Below are positions 1-11,659 of a stretch of 64,000 nucleotides of DNA, one piece after another. The stretch is from Schistocerca nitens (lineage: Eukaryota > Arthropoda > Insecta > Orthoptera > Acrididae). Made by a program: the position numbers and the translations under genes. The notes below the pieces were generated by a model. It did no database searches. It was not told the origin of the DNA and saw only the letters and a program-made list of their open reading frames with translations. Location: NCBI RefSeq assembly GCF_023898315.1, contig NC_064621.1:14754501-14818500 (forward strand). The letters run 5' to 3'. The first letter of the stretch is position 1; every line of letters begins with the position of its first letter.

Positions 1-48
1 CAGTGGGCACAGCAGCAAATCCTCACCAACCCGAACTTCTTCTCCAAT

Positions 49-1945
49 GACAAACTGCCTATTGGCTTCTGTCTCGGGTTCTTCGGCCGACGTTCATCTA
101 ATGATTTTTCTGACGTTTCGCCAGCACGGGTGGCTGGCATTGTCAAAGCTTCACCCTCCAGTGCCGGTGGTGAACTGGAGCCGAGCTCATGGGCGCAGAC
201 TATATGTACCTGGCGCGCCAACGTCCGAGGGCTTCTCCACGGTCATTTCCGGTGCGGTTCTCCTCTTGCTACCTTCGACGGTCGTTCGCTGCAGTACGGG
301 AAGCCAGGATCCGTTTACCTTAAGGCTTTCCTCTTTCTTGTTCAAACTGTTCGCGTGTTTTTGTATTTCTACAGCTTCTCTGAACAAGCGTGTGTGATAG
401 TGCTTCTCTACAGCCAGAACTTCCGTGTCGGCGAATTTTATTACATGGTCGGTCTCATTCAGTGCGTGCTCTGCCACAGCCGATTTCTCCACCTGCCCCA
501 ACCTGCAATGTCGCTTATGCTCTTTGATCCTGGTGTTAATGGATTGTCCAGTCATCCCGACATAAACTTTTCCGCATGTGCACGGTATGCGGTATATTTC
601 CGACATTGCAAGTGGGTCTCTTTTCTCCTTCGCCAATCTAAGACACTCTTTGATCTTCCTTGTCGGTTTGAAAATCGTCTTTACGCCATGTTTGCGCAAT
701 ATACGGCCGATTCTGTCCGTCACTCTGGGAATGTATGGCAGAAAGGCCGTACCCGACATTTCTTTTTCTGGCTCCTTACTTCGCCGAGTGTTTGGCTCTG
801 TTACACTTCTAATATAATTTGTGGAGTACCCATTGCTCCTCAGGACGGTTTCCAGGTGTTGCATTTCTCGTTTGAGGTGTTGCAGCTCACATATTCGTCC
901 TACTCTCGTTACGAGCGTACTAATCATGCCTCTTTTCTGGCTCGGGTGGGGGTTTGACAGATTGTGCAGGTATCGGTCCGTGTGAGTCGGTTTTCGATAC
1001 ACAGTGTGTCCCAGCTTTTCGCCGTCCCTTGTGACCAGCACATCTAGAAATGGCAGTTTCTTGTCCTTTTCTACTTCCATGGTAAATGTTATGTTGGCGT
1101 GGAGGCTGTTCAAGTGTCTTAGGAAGTCACCGAGCTGTTCTTCACCATGGCTCCACACCACGAAAGTATCATCGATGTACCTGTACCACACCTTAGGTTT
1201 GCAAGTCGACGAGTACAGTGCCTGTGTTTCGAATTGTTCCATGAAGAAGTTGGCCACCACTGGACTGAGAGGACTACCCATGGCGACACCTTCCAGCTGT
1301 TCGTAGAAATCGCCATTCCACGTGAAATAGCTCGTGGTGAGACATGCATGGAAAAGCTTTCTGATGTCTAGCGGGAAAATGGAACCGATGTGCTCCAGAG
1401 CGTCGCTGAGTGGCACTTTTGTGAATAACGAAACAACTTCAAAGCTGAGCAGGATGTCGCTTGGTGCAAGTTTCAGTTTCTTCAGCTTCTCAATGAAATG
1501 TCCTGAGTCCTTAATGTATGTGTCGGTCTTCCCCACGTGTGGCTGGAGCAGAGAGGCCAAGTGTTTTGCCAGTTTATATGTCGGTGATCAAGGAGCGCTA
1601 ACGATCGGTCTCAGTGGAACGTTGTTCTTACGGATCTTGGGTAATCCATACAGCTGAGGCGGTAGGGCTTCTGTATTGCGCAGGTTTCTCTGTATGTCCA
1701 CCGGCAGAGAAGACACCTTGATTAATCGATTCGTATTCCGTGTGATACGTTGCGTCGGATCTGCGCTTAGTTTTCGGTACGTCGTCGGATCTAATAGGTC
1801 TCGGATCTTTTGCTCATAATCTTCGGTCTTCATTACGATGGTCGCATTCTCCTTATCGGCAGGCAGTACCAATATACTCTTGTCATCGTTGAGATTCTTA
1901 ATGGCTTGTACCTCTACTTTCTTCAGGTTGCAAGCTGGTGGTTTT
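49..1945 (-). mobile_element. Penelope-like element, family 1, left (minus) arm of inverted dimer
   Basis: Minus-strand PLE. Reading downward from about 1945 it shows the PLE upstream block (SILVLPADKENATIV), then YGLPKIRK and PLRPIVS, the RT core with the YRYIDD active-site motif, and a C-terminal GIY-YIG endonuclease (YRIPCTCGKVYVGMTGQS ... IKEHKRHC), ending near 187. RT plus a C-terminal GIY-YIG nuclease is diagnostic of Penelope-like retroelements. A single in-frame TGA at 1588-1590 interrupts the frame; the right arm has GGA at the same codon, so this is one nonsense change. The element begins abruptly at the junction with the plus-strand copy near 1946, so its own N-terminus is missing. 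Downstream noncoding sequence shared with the other arm runs to about 49. Confidence 0.9.
187..1945 (-). pseudogene. PLE reverse transcriptase-GIY-YIG endonuclease, one nonsense codon
   Basis: Coding part of the left arm. The frame is continuous apart from the TGA at 1588-1590. The RT active-site aspartates (YIDD) and the GIY-YIG core Tyr and Gly residues are present. The N-terminal part that would precede the LPADK motif is cut off at the palindrome centre, so the protein is incomplete as well as interrupted. Products of this family prime reverse transcription at a nick, probably made by the GIY-YIG domain; that is family knowledge and not something the sequence shows. Confidence 0.88.
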
Positions 1946-1947
1946 GC

Positions 1948-3410
1948 TCCTGGATCACCGACATATAAACTGGCAAAACACTTGGCCTCTCTGCTCCAGC
2001 CACACGTGGGGAAGACCGACACATACATTAAGGACTCAGGAAATTTCATTGAGAAGCTGAAGAAACTGAAACTTGCACCAAGCGACATCCTGGTCAGCTT
2101 TGATGTTGTTTCGTTATTTACGAAAGTGCCACTCAGCGACGCTCTAGAGCACATCGGTTCCATTTTCCTGCTAGACATCAGAAAGCTCTTCCATGCATGT
2201 CTCACCACGAGCTATTTCACGTGGAATGGCGATTTCTACAAACAGCTGGAAGGCGTCGCCATGGGTAGTCCTCTCAGTCCAGTGGTGGCCAACTTCTTCA
2301 TGGAACAAACCTAAGGTGTGATACAGGTACGTCGATGATACTTTTGTGGTGTGGAGCCAACATAACATTTACCATGGAAGTAGAAAAGGACAAGAAACTG
2401 CCATTTCTAGATGTGCTGGTCACAAGGGACGGCGAAAAGCTGGGACACACTGTGTATCGAAAACCGACTCACATGGACCGATAACTGCACAAACTGTCAA
2501 ACCACCACCCGAGTCAGAAAAGAGGCATGATTAGTACGCTCGTAACGAGAGCAGGACGAATATGTGAGCCGCAACACCTCAAATGAGAAATGCAACACCT
2601 GGAAACTGTCCTGAGGAGCAATGGGTACTCCACAAATTATATTAGAAGAGTAACAGAGCCAAACACTTGGCGAAGTAAGGAGCCAGAAAAAGAAATGTCG
2701 GGTACGGCCTTTCTGCCATACATTCCCAGAGTGACGGACAGAATCGGCCGTATATTGCGCAAACATGGCGTAAAGACGATTTTCAAACCGACAAGGAAGA
2801 TCAAAGAGTGTCTTAGATCGGCGAAGGAGAAAAGAGACCCACTTGCAATGTCGGGAATTTACCGCATACCGTGCACATGCGATAAAGTTTATGTCGGGAT
2901 GACTGGACGATCCATTAACACCAGGATCAAAGAGCATAAGCGACATTGCAGGTTGGGGCAGGTGGAGAAATCGGCCGTGGCAGAGCACGCACTGAATGAG
3001 ACCGACCACGTAATAAAATTCGTCGACACGGAAGTTCTGGCTGTAGAGAAGCACTATCACACAAGCTTGTTCAGAGAAGCTGTAGAAATACAAAAACACG
3101 TGAACAGTTTGAACAAGAAAGAGGAAAGCCTTAAGGTAAACGGATCCTGGCTTCCCGTACTGCAGCGAACGACCGTCGCAGGTAGCAAGAGGAGAACCGC
3201 ACCGGAAATGACCGCGGAGAAGCCCTCGGACGTTGGCGCAGCAGGTACATATAGTCTGCGCCTGCGAGCTCGGCTCCAGTTCACCACCGGCAATGGAGGG
3301 TGAAGCTTTGACAATGCCAGCCACTCGTGCTGGCGAAGCGTCAGAAAAATCATTAGATGAACGTCGGCCGAAGAACCCGAGACAGAAGCCAATAGGCAGT
3401 TTGTCAACAA
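1948..3410 (+). mobile_element. Penelope-like element, family 1, right (plus) arm, 5' truncated and deleted
   Basis: Plus-strand copy of the same PLE, starting inside the RT at the codons just after RPIVS (PGSPTYKLAKHLASLLQP). Compared with the left arm it has two internal deletions: about 35 bases near 2315, flanked by short CAA repeats, and about 50 bases near 2356, flanked by GCC. It also has several stops, including a TGA before the YRYVDD motif. The GIY-YIG endonuclease is open at 2590-3303. The arm ends at about 3410 at the same terminal sequence as the left arm (around GGCAGTTTGTCA). The two arms face away from each other from a common 5' junction. Confidence 0.88.
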
Positions 3411-4474
3411 GTGGCCACGAAAGCCTCAACAATTTCTCCTCCAATGTCCTATTTACTGATGAATGTTCCTTCTCAAACAAAGGACAGGTAAATACGAGAC
3501 ACATGCATTATTGGTCCAGCAACAACCCACAATGGCTTTGACAGGTGCAACATCAGTGTCAATGGAGAATTAACATCTGGTGGGGGATGCTTGGTACTGC
3601 AATTATTGGCCCTTTTTTCATGAATGGTAGTCGAAATGGCACAGCGTTTGCCAACTTCCTCAGATGAATTCTTCCCCCTCTTCTGAATGAAGTGCCGCTA
3701 AGAACCAAAATGCTTATGTGGTAACAACACGATGAATGTCCAGCACATTATGCCTTGCATGCACATTGTGATCTGAACTGAAGGTATCATGCCAGATGGA
3801 TAGGTCAAGGAGGAACAGTTACTTGGCCTGCTAGGTCTCCTGATTTAAATCCTCTGGACTTTTTGTTTGGGGATGCATTAAAGATGTTGTCTATGGTGAT
3901 ATTCCAACAACTCCAGGGGACATGCAGGAATGTAACATGCTTGCTTGTAATTCTCTTCGGCAGGCAACACTGGAAGCAGTAAATAATTCTTTCATTCAAT
4001 GAGTGCACCAGTGAATCAGTGTCCAGGGTCACCATTTTGAGTACCTTTGAATGTTTGAATGTTCTACTCCTGGGTAATGGTACAGGAGAGTCAAAGTCAG
4101 TTTTGTGTTCCATTTCTATTTGGTTTTCATTTGTTTTATGACAACTCCAGCAAGTGGACAAGTTTTTGATCACGGACTCAAAGTCAATGTTGTGTTATGT
4201 AATAAATAATGAAGTGTTTCAGTGAATGGTACACTGTGATACATATTTGAATAGGTCTTTAGGAGAGGAAATTAATTACCGAAAAAAAATATTGGGTTCC
4301 GTTTAAAAAAGTCATACCGCTGTTCATATCTTTGTAACAACCAAAGCTACAATGAAGGCAATCATGCCAATTGATGTCCCGCTGATGGCTAAAGAACACT
4401 TGCATGAAACATTTTGTAAGTTTCATCTGGACAAACAGTTATTTAGTGTGGTCAAGATAAATGGGAACCCTGTA
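3411..4474 (+). mobile_element. Degenerate Tc1/mariner-superfamily transposon (DD41D-like), 3' part
   Basis: In plus-strand frames, with many stops and frameshifts, the sequence reads VLFTDECSFSNKGQVN, then IGPFFMNG, QHDECPAHY and WPARSPDLNPLDF. These are the three catalytic aspartate regions of an IS630/Tc1/mariner transposase. I count 41 residues between the second and third aspartates, fitting the DD41D group. The right terminus reads AAATGGGAACCCTGTA ending at 4474, followed by TA, the expected end and target duplication for the superfamily. The left end is missing because the PLE dimer interrupts the transposase; bases 1-48 appear to be its continuation. Non-functional. Confidence 0.7.
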
Positions 4475-6394
4475 TATACTGCTATGGCTCTTAGTACTAT
4501 GTAGCCATCTTGTATAACTCCCACACATATTAATAAAATATAGTGCCATAATGATTTAAGTTGTGGCATTGCAGTCATCTTGTCACTTACACTCATGTTA
4601 GTAAAATATCATATCACAATGATTCCAAATTTCTGTCAACAGTTTCTCACAGTCAACATTACTGGATACAAGGGTTTATTCTATGCAGCATAAGCAAGAA
4701 AATATGAAGCATAAAACAAATATTCTGTAAAATTATTAAGAGGCAGAATGAGTAGCCAGTATTTACTTCTGGAGACAACATTTCAATACTTCCAACAGAC
4801 AAATTTAAAAATAGAAAATTTGTAAGTTTTGGAACTGTTAGTGACTTCCTTTGGAAGAAAATGAGGAAATGGACAGTTTATTTGGACCTGTAGATTGAGA
4901 AGAACCCACCCGCTGTGAGGACAAGGGGAAACAAAGATCTATGTCTGCCCTTGTTCTCCCAACCCGGGGTCTGAGAGACTTGCCCTTCCTTCAAAAACCT
5001 ACCCCACTTGCTTTCATTTACAAAAGTCAGGACTTTTTTTTCTCTCTGTACTTTTAAATGTATCTAACAGAAAACTGGAATTACACCACTTGAGATACTT
5101 GTGAATACTAACCAGTCATTCCCTCTCCTCGTAATTTTACAGTTTTCTCAAGGGGATGTTGCTTTTGATAAAAATAGGGACTCTGAAAACCAATAAGACA
5201 TATTCTATCCCTCTGTATCCTGTTGTTATATCAATGCATTCTAAACATCAAAAACATTGAAATTTGTCTTTCCTTCCTCGAGAATACAATTCAATTCAAA
5301 CATTAGTTGTTTTGTGTACCTAAAATCTGAGCCATAGATATAATATACCCAGTAAGTGTTGATAAACGGAGCTTTTAACTGGGCAATGATTCCAAGCTTA
5401 ATGACAGTTGCTATTCATACATGTGAGATATTTTCTCCAACATACTTTTTTTCTGTGACAATGTTGGTTGAGCTACACGGTTTGAATTAATAACTTGTAC
5501 AAATACAGCAGCAAGCTATTTTCTTTATAGAGCTTTATTTACACCACAACATGTTTTGAGCTTTTGCCCATCACCATAAATTGGAATAATGCATTTATAT
5601 CTTCATTAATACCATGTCTTTGTTGACTGCATTGACTAAAATTGCAGCTGCACAGTGCCAAATCAAGATTTTTTAGCTACTTCATTTCCCAAGTTGTATA
5701 TTTACACTTAACTAATTGTAGGTGCACCTACTTTTATTCTGTAACTATAGCTCCTTGTTTCACATTTATATGTGTAGCACATAAATTTTCAACTGCAGTG
5801 ATGCACTGATGCAATCCACAATTTGCTGTACGGCTGACTTGTGTGTGTCTTAAAATTGGTAAATACATCTGAAGTCAAGTTACAATTTTCTTATACCATT
5901 CAGAAATTACTTCTGAAGTCAATTGTTTTTACAGATTTAATACTGGAAGCTTAAAAGCTGATACATGCCTCTGTATGACTGAAACAAATAATAGTTTTAT
6001 ATTAATTGATTAATGTATAACATATGTACTTCAGTGAGAAGTGGTAGCTTATTTTAAAAGTAGACTTACTTCTAAATTTATGATATAAAAGTGACTGTGT
6101 TAGCAATAACATAAATGCTTACTTAATTAGTAGAATTACAACTGCATTAATGTGACTGTTACAAAGGTAATCTACACTAGAAGAAAGGTTAAGGCAGTTA
6201 ACAACTGGCCATTTTTGTCGATGGTGAAATTTTAGCCAAGTAGTTAAGTAACACTCTTCACATTGAAAAATCACAGAACCTGTGCACAGAAAAATTTCTT
6301 AAAAGAGTGATGGCAGAACTGGTCTGTTATTTCACAAGTGAATATCGGATCCATGACATAATTTCTGCATTCACTGCAAGCAGGAACTGTGATA
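4475..6394. other. Intron or intergenic DNA without recognisable genes
   Basis: AT-rich sequence with no long open frame and no protein similarity that I recognise on either strand. Because the next unc-13 exon was not found to the left, it is probably still unc-13 intron. I looked for the beginning of the C2B coding sequence here and did not see it. Confidence 0.5.
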
Positions 6395-6399
6395 ATTAT

Positions 6400-6650
6400 T
6401 GCAGTAGCCACCAGAAAGATTGTGGAAGGCACACATCGACACGGCGCATCATGGACAGTAGTTGCCGCAAGTAAAGTTCCATCCACCAGAGGGCATGTGA
6501 GAATTCAGCCGTGCCCTCTGCCAGCGGAACAACAACAACTCAGGCAGCATGGGCCTTGCCCAGTTGAGTTCACATTGGGCATGCCTAGCAGACAGTTCCT
6601 GGTCTACACTATGTGAAGTGCGGCAGAAACATGTATCGTGTTACTAGACA
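6400..6650 (+). repeat. 5' LTR of the 6.4-9.2 kb Gypsy element
   Basis: 251 bases, aligned to the 3' LTR over its full length. It starts TGCAGTAGCC and ends ACTAGACA. The sequence immediately following, ATTGGCGACGAG, is the likely primer binding site, but I cannot name the tRNA. Confidence 0.9.
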
Positions 6651-6709
6651 ATTGGCGACGAGTAGGGTCTTTCTTTCACATCATTGTTCTGATTTTGCAG
6701 CTTATCCAC

Positions 6710-7040
6710 GGCATGGAGGATTTAGTGCGGGTTTTAGTTGAGCAGCAGACAGAGCACATGGCCACCATGAAACAAGTGCTATATACATCGTGATCAGTCG
6801 GAGTGCCCCCAGCATTGGGCCGTTTGTCGCAAATGTAATAAAAAAGGCCACATTGCTAAAGTTTGCCACTCAGCCTCAAAAGAATTGAAGGAAGCAGGTG
6901 CAGAGGACATGGACATTGACATTCAGGAAGTTTCATCGAGCCAGGCTCCCAACGCATCGGCACACAAACTCTTTATCGAGCTGTCGGTTCGGTCGCGCCA
7001 ATTACAACTGCAAGTAGATACGGGCGCAGCAGTTTCCTGG
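6710..7040 (+). pseudogene. Gypsy gag remnant: zinc knuckle and start of protease
   Basis: Remnant of gag-protease. A leader beginning MEDLVRVLVEQQTEHM near 6713 is followed after frame breaks by an intact C-x2-C-x4-H-x4-C nucleocapsid knuckle (CRKCNKKGHIAKVC, 6825-6866). About 50 codons later comes the aspartyl protease active-site region VDTGAAVS. The capsid part of gag is almost entirely missing, since only a short leader precedes the knuckle. The frame is lost at about 7040 where the deletion joins it to RNase H. Confidence 0.8.
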
Positions 7041-8500
7041 CGTTTGCATCTAAAACTCTTAGTCCCACGCAGGCCCATTACTCCCAGGTGGAAAAAGAGG
7101 CTTTGGCCATTGTCTACGCTGTTACCAAGTTTCACCCTTTCTTGTACGGCACGAAGTTTCAGTTAATCACTGACTATAAGCCATTAATATCGTTATTTGG
7201 CCTCGCCTCTCAGATTCCAGATAGGGCAGCCCACAGACTGCAGTGCTGGGCCTTGTTCCTCTCTAAGTGCCATTATGATATTCATTTTGACCCTACTGGA
7301 CAGCATGCCGACGCTCTTTCCTGTTTCCCGGTGGGCCCGGATCCTCAGTTCGATCAGGAGGAGATTATGTGTTTTCATTTGGATGTGGCATCCCACCATG
7401 CGGTTGATGGCTTCCCGATCACTAGCTCTCACATCGCCAGGGAAACGGCAGCTGACCCAGTTCTTCGGCTAGTAGTTCGCCTCGTTCAGCAGGGGTGGTC
7501 GTCCCGGCCTCCAAGCCGGGCCTCGGACTCTCTTCGTAATTATTTTGTTCTATGAGACCACCTCTCAGTCTTGGAAGGAGTTCTCCTTCTGGCTACCGAT
7601 GATACAGCTCCTTGCGTGGTTGTTCCTGCAAGTTTGTGAAGGGAGGTTCTCACGTTATTACATGAGTGGCACTGGGGTGTTTCCTGTACCTTGGCTCGCA
7701 GACATGTGTACTGGGCCGGTATTGACAGAGAAATTGAGCACTTGGTGGCCGCCTGTTCCTAATGTGCGAGACAACAGGCATCTCCCAGGTCAGCGTTCTC
7801 TTCATGGCCACCTGCAACCCAGGCATGGGAACATGTTCACATAGATTTTGCGGGCCCGCTTCTCAATGGCTTTTGGCTCATTGTCATTGATGCTTATTCC
7901 CAATTCCCATATGTGGTTCACTGCTCCTCAACCACTTCAGAAGTTGCAATCCACGCACTAGCGAAAATCTTTTCTGTGGAAGGTCTTCCAGTCACCCTGG
8001 TATCGGACAATGGACCTCAGTTTATTTCGCAGACCTTCCAGGATTTTTGTAGGCACTTTGTTATTTGGCACATTTGCTCTCCCCCCTTTCTTCCACAATT
8101 GAATGGGGAAGCCAAGCGCATGGTGCGCACATTTAAGATCCAGATGAAAAAGTATGTGCACGAATTTTATGCGGAGAGGCGTTGATGTTTTTCCTGATGG
8201 CGTACTTGACCACACAGCCCCACAGAGCTCCTCCACGGGCGCCACCCTAGGACTCTGCTGCACCTCCTCTGGCCTGGTCCTCACCAGTCTTCACAAAACG
8301 GGGTACTCAGCTTTCCACCGGGTATGTTGGTCTGGGCACATGGGTTTGGTCACAAACCACATTGGATACCGGCAGTGGTCCTGCGCCACAATGGCCGCCG
8401 GCTCTATACCTTGCAGGTGGGGGACTGGGAGGTACGTTGTCACCAAAATCAGCTACGCCGACGTTTGGGCACCCACCCTCCGACTCCTCGGGTGCCGGCT
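7041..8500 (+). pseudogene. Gypsy pol remnant: RNase H and integrase
   Basis: Begins inside RNase H (SQVEKEALAIVYAVTKFH ... LITDYKPL ... GQHADALSCFP; open frame 7088-7555). It continues in shifting frames into the integrase zinc-binding region and the integrase core. The core still shows all three acidic residues: HIDFAGPL, VSDNGPQF and PQLNGEAKRM (7850-8120). A GPY/F-like C-terminal stretch (AVVLRHNGRRLYTLQV) and proline-rich sequence follow. There are stops near 7553, 7637, 7762 and 8183. The domain order RNase H then integrase identifies Ty3/Gypsy as opposed to Copia. RT is absent, so the copy could only have moved with help from relatives, if at all. Confidence 0.86.
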
Positions 8501-8946
8501 TCCCCATTGCCGGCACCACTGTTGTTTTCTCAGGGGATTTTACCATCCCTCCCACCTGTGACTCCGTCACACTGCGATGGTTCTCAGGCTTGGCGGCCTC
8601 CAGTAGCTCCAGCACTGGCATCGCCATCATTCGAGATGCCCCCTCGCAGGCCCGGTTTCTCAGAAGGCTGGTTCACCTGTGGTCATCCCTTCCCCATTGT
8701 CCCTGCCACTGGGTCTTGCACCTTCCGAGGTGGACCAGGTTCTGGAGTTTGACGGCTTATCGCCCGTCCTGTCCCAGGCTCCAGTGGTGGGACGACTTCC
8801 AACCGTATTCGAAGGTTCCGGCTCGAGGGTTGGCAGATCCTCCCTACTCCAGCCTTCCAATGGACGTGGAGGTCATCGCTACTGCACGCCACTCCACCTT
8901 CCAACACTGTGGATCACAGTAGCTTCGCCCCCCGAAGGAGGAGGAG

Positions 8947-9195
8947 TGCAGTAGCCACCAGAAAGATCGCGGGAGGCGCATATCGGCATGGTCCATCACG
9001 GACAGTAGTTGCCACAAGTAAAGTTCCGTCCAGCAGAGGGCACACGAGAATTCGGTCATGCCCTCTGCCACCGGAACAACAACAACTCTCTCAGCGAGGG
9101 CTGTGCCCAGTTGTGTTCACATCGGGCATGCCTAGCAGACAGTTCCCGGTCTACACTATGTGAAGTGCGACGGAAACGTGAATCATGTTACTACA
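8947..9195 (+). repeat. 3' LTR of the 6.4-9.2 kb Gypsy element
   Basis: 249 bases, preceded by a GA-rich polypurine tract and followed directly by the target duplication ATTAT. It is homologous to 6400-6650, with scattered substitutions and small indels. Confidence 0.9.
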
Positions 9196-9629
9196 ATTAT
9201 GAAGAGATAAATTGTCTACTGAACAGCGGGTGTTTGCTTTACAGATGTGGTGGAAATTTTATCAAAATTATGAAGATGTAATACAATCCTTCATTGAAAA
9301 GTTCCCGCATACACAGTAATCATGCAGTCACGTTAACAACAAATTAAATCAAAGGTTTAATGTTACAGATTCTATAGCTGACTTACCATGCAGTGACTGC
9401 TTGTTGCACAGGCATTCATTCAGTCACTCAAGAAATCTGCAAGAAGAGCTTCTACGGGACTATAATTTTCTGACAGGGATTTAAGTAGAATGTTAAAACA
9501 TAAAACCTGAAGCCTTATAAGTCTACATTATCACAGACCCTAAACACGAATGATACTGATCAAAGACGTGAATTCTTTAAGTAGAATGTAGGCCACAGTG
9601 AAAGTGATTCTAACTTTTAAAAAAACAAT

Positions 9630-10110
9630 CCTTTGGTCTGATGAAGTGAATGCAGCAAAATAGTCATATGACCTTATTTTTTTGATGTGTCATGAAATGT
9701 TAAGTGAAGCTATTACTGAATTATGGAATACTCCTGTATCTGAAGCTGTGTGAAACAACTTCATTTTGCAGCAAGACAGTTCTCCACAATACTATGGGAT
9801 ACACATATGTGCGCTTTTGGTTGACGATTTTCAAGAGGGAATAGGAATACGGGGTAAAACTGAATAGCTTCCAACATCACCAGAGCTAACATGATTTGAT
9901 TTGTCAATGTAAGGGTTTTGAAAGACAATATTTTCACTACAAGACCATTAAACCTAAAGCACTTAAGGGATTTCACTGAAAAATAATTTGGAAACATTTT
10001 TGGTAATAATGGGGAGTTATGTGACAATATATGAAAATCAGTGTTTAAACAATGTGTTAAGTGTCTAGAAAACAATGAACGACACTTTCAATAATTATGG
10101 TACAGCAAAC
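9630..10110 (+). pseudogene. Very degenerate mariner-like transposase remnant
   Basis: Broken plus-strand frames read FILQQDSSPQYYG near 9760 and then segments resembling the region between the second and third catalytic acids of a mariner transposase. There are many stops and no terminal repeats that I can define. The surrounding 9201-10533 is otherwise featureless AT-rich DNA. The assignment rests mainly on the QQDSSPQ motif and its context. Confidence 0.4.
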
Positions 10111-10533
10111 AACTCTGTATAAACCACTGAAACCACAAAACATTGCACTGCATTTCGGGCTAACTGACTTTTTTTGCACCCTGCATACATGGGGAATATT
10201 GTTACAAAAAAAATCTCAAAAATTTCTTGACCAGTTTACTTCAAATTTTTACACAATATTCTAATAAATATTCAGGTGGGACCACCAAAAAGAAGTCTAT
10301 GTTGTGTCGTGAAAATTAGTAGTTTCATTGTTTTTCTCATATTCAGTTTTAATTATGATAGCAGGTCCTTTGAATCATTACACAAACTGTTTCTCCGATA
10401 TATACTGTTTCTCCATGTATATAATTCTAAGCAAATATTGTATATATTAACGATATTTGTTTTCTTTCTCACAATCAGTTTTAACTACAACAGGCGGGGC
10501 ATTCAAACCGTTTGAAAAATTGTTTCTCCCTTA

Positions 10534-11558
10534 TACAGGGTGATTCAAAAAGAATACCACAACTTTAGGAATTTAAAACTCTGCAACGACAAAAGGCAGA
10601 GCTAAGCACTATCTGTCGGTGAATTAAGGGAGCTATAAAGTTTCATTTAGTTGTACATTTGTTCGCTTGAGGCACTGTTGACTAGGCGTCAGTGTCAGTT
10701 GATGCTAAGATGGCGACCGCTCAACAGATGTTTAGTGATGAAGCAACTTTCCACACTAACGGGAAAGTCAACCGTCACAATGTCAACAGAAAGCTTTTTG
10801 TGTTATTGAGTACGGCAGAAGTGAATCGACGACAGTTCTTCAGCGTTCATTTCGAATGAAGTATGGTGTTAAACCTCCTGATAGGTGGTGTATTAAATGT
10901 TGGTATAAACAGTTTACAGAGAATGGGTGTTTGTGCAAAGGGAAAAGTTCTGGACAGCCAAGAACGAGTGATGAAAATGTAGCACGCATCCAGCAAGCAG
11001 TAACTGGACTACAGTATCTGGAGATGTTAGAGAATTGGCTGTTCCCTCAGCTCGAACAAGAAGCACAACAATTCATATTTCAGCAGGATGGAGTGCCACC
11101 ACATTGGCACTTATCTGTCCGTAACTACCTGAACGTCAACTACCCGAAGCGATGGATCGGCCGCCAGGCAGCCCGTGACAGAGCACTTCATCACTGGCCT
11201 TCAAGAAGCCCTGATCTTACCCCCTGCGATTTTTTCTTATGGGGGTATGTTAAGGATATGGTGTTTCGGCCACCTCTCCCAGCCACCATTGATGATTTGA
11301 AACGAGAAATAACAGCAGCTATCCAAACTGTTACGCCTGATATGCTACAGAGAGTGTGGAATGAGTTGGAGTATCGGGTTGATATTGCTCGAGTGTCTGG
11401 AGGGGGCCATATTGAACATCTCTGAACTTGTTTTTGAGTGAAAAAAAAACCTTTTCAAATACTCTTTGTAATGATGTATAACAGAAGGTTATATTATGTT
11501 TCTTTCATTAAATACACATTTTTAAAGTTGTGGTATTCTTTTTGAATCACCCTGTATA
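10534..11558 (+). mobile_element. Mariner-type DNA transposon with intact terminal inverted repeats
   Basis: Terminal inverted repeats of 33 bases, perfect by eye, at 10534-10566 and 11526-11558 (outer end TACAGGGTGATTCAAAAAG). They are flanked by TA target duplications at 10532-10533 and 11559-11560. The element is about 1.0 kb and carries one rearranged transposase gene. Perfect ends suggest it could be mobilised by a related transposase in trans, which is an inference. Confidence 0.93.
10710..11425 (+). pseudogene. Mariner-type transposase, internally deleted and rearranged
   Basis: Starts MATAQQ at 10710. A 62-base segment (10728-10789) encoding FSDEATFHTNGKVNRHN, which belongs to the first catalytic aspartate region in the middle of the protein, has been placed just after the start codons and shifts the frame. 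The normal N-terminal helix-turn-helix region resumes at 10790. Near 11000 the frame jumps from ARIQQA to TGLQYLEM, skipping roughly 130 residues. The C-terminal part (10856-11425 open frame) keeps QQDGVPPHW and SRSPDLTPCDFFLWG, with 46 residues between the second and third aspartates. Members of this group normally encode about 350 residues, so the protein is inactive. Confidence 0.86.
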
Positions 11559-11659
11559 TTGTTTCTTTGTGTACAGAACTTTAAACAACAATTTTATACA
11601 AAACAATGTGCTGTTTTACTTTCTTCCTCATAAGTGGCTTTAACAGAAAACCTGAATAT

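Larger units (their letters stand above)
6400..9195 (+). mobile_element. Ty3/Gypsy LTR retrotransposon, internally deleted (no RT)
   Basis: Complete element by its ends: LTRs at 6400-6650 and 8947-9195, each beginning TGCAGTAGCCACCAG and ending CA. It is flanked by identical 5-base target duplications ATTAT (6395-6399 and 9196-9200). Inside are a gag CCHC knuckle, a protease start, RNase H and integrase, in that order. The whole RT region is absent; the protease reading VDTGAAVS runs directly into RNase H near 7040. A purine tract (8931-8946) lies just before the 3' LTR. The LTRs differ at roughly 30 or more positions by eye, so the insertion is old. Confidence 0.93.

Noticed and set aside
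130..957. 275-codon plus-strand open frame
   Set aside because: Antisense shadow of the minus-strand PLE RT-GIY-YIG gene; no similarity of its own. The mirror frame at 2497-3504 on the minus strand is the same shadow in the other arm.
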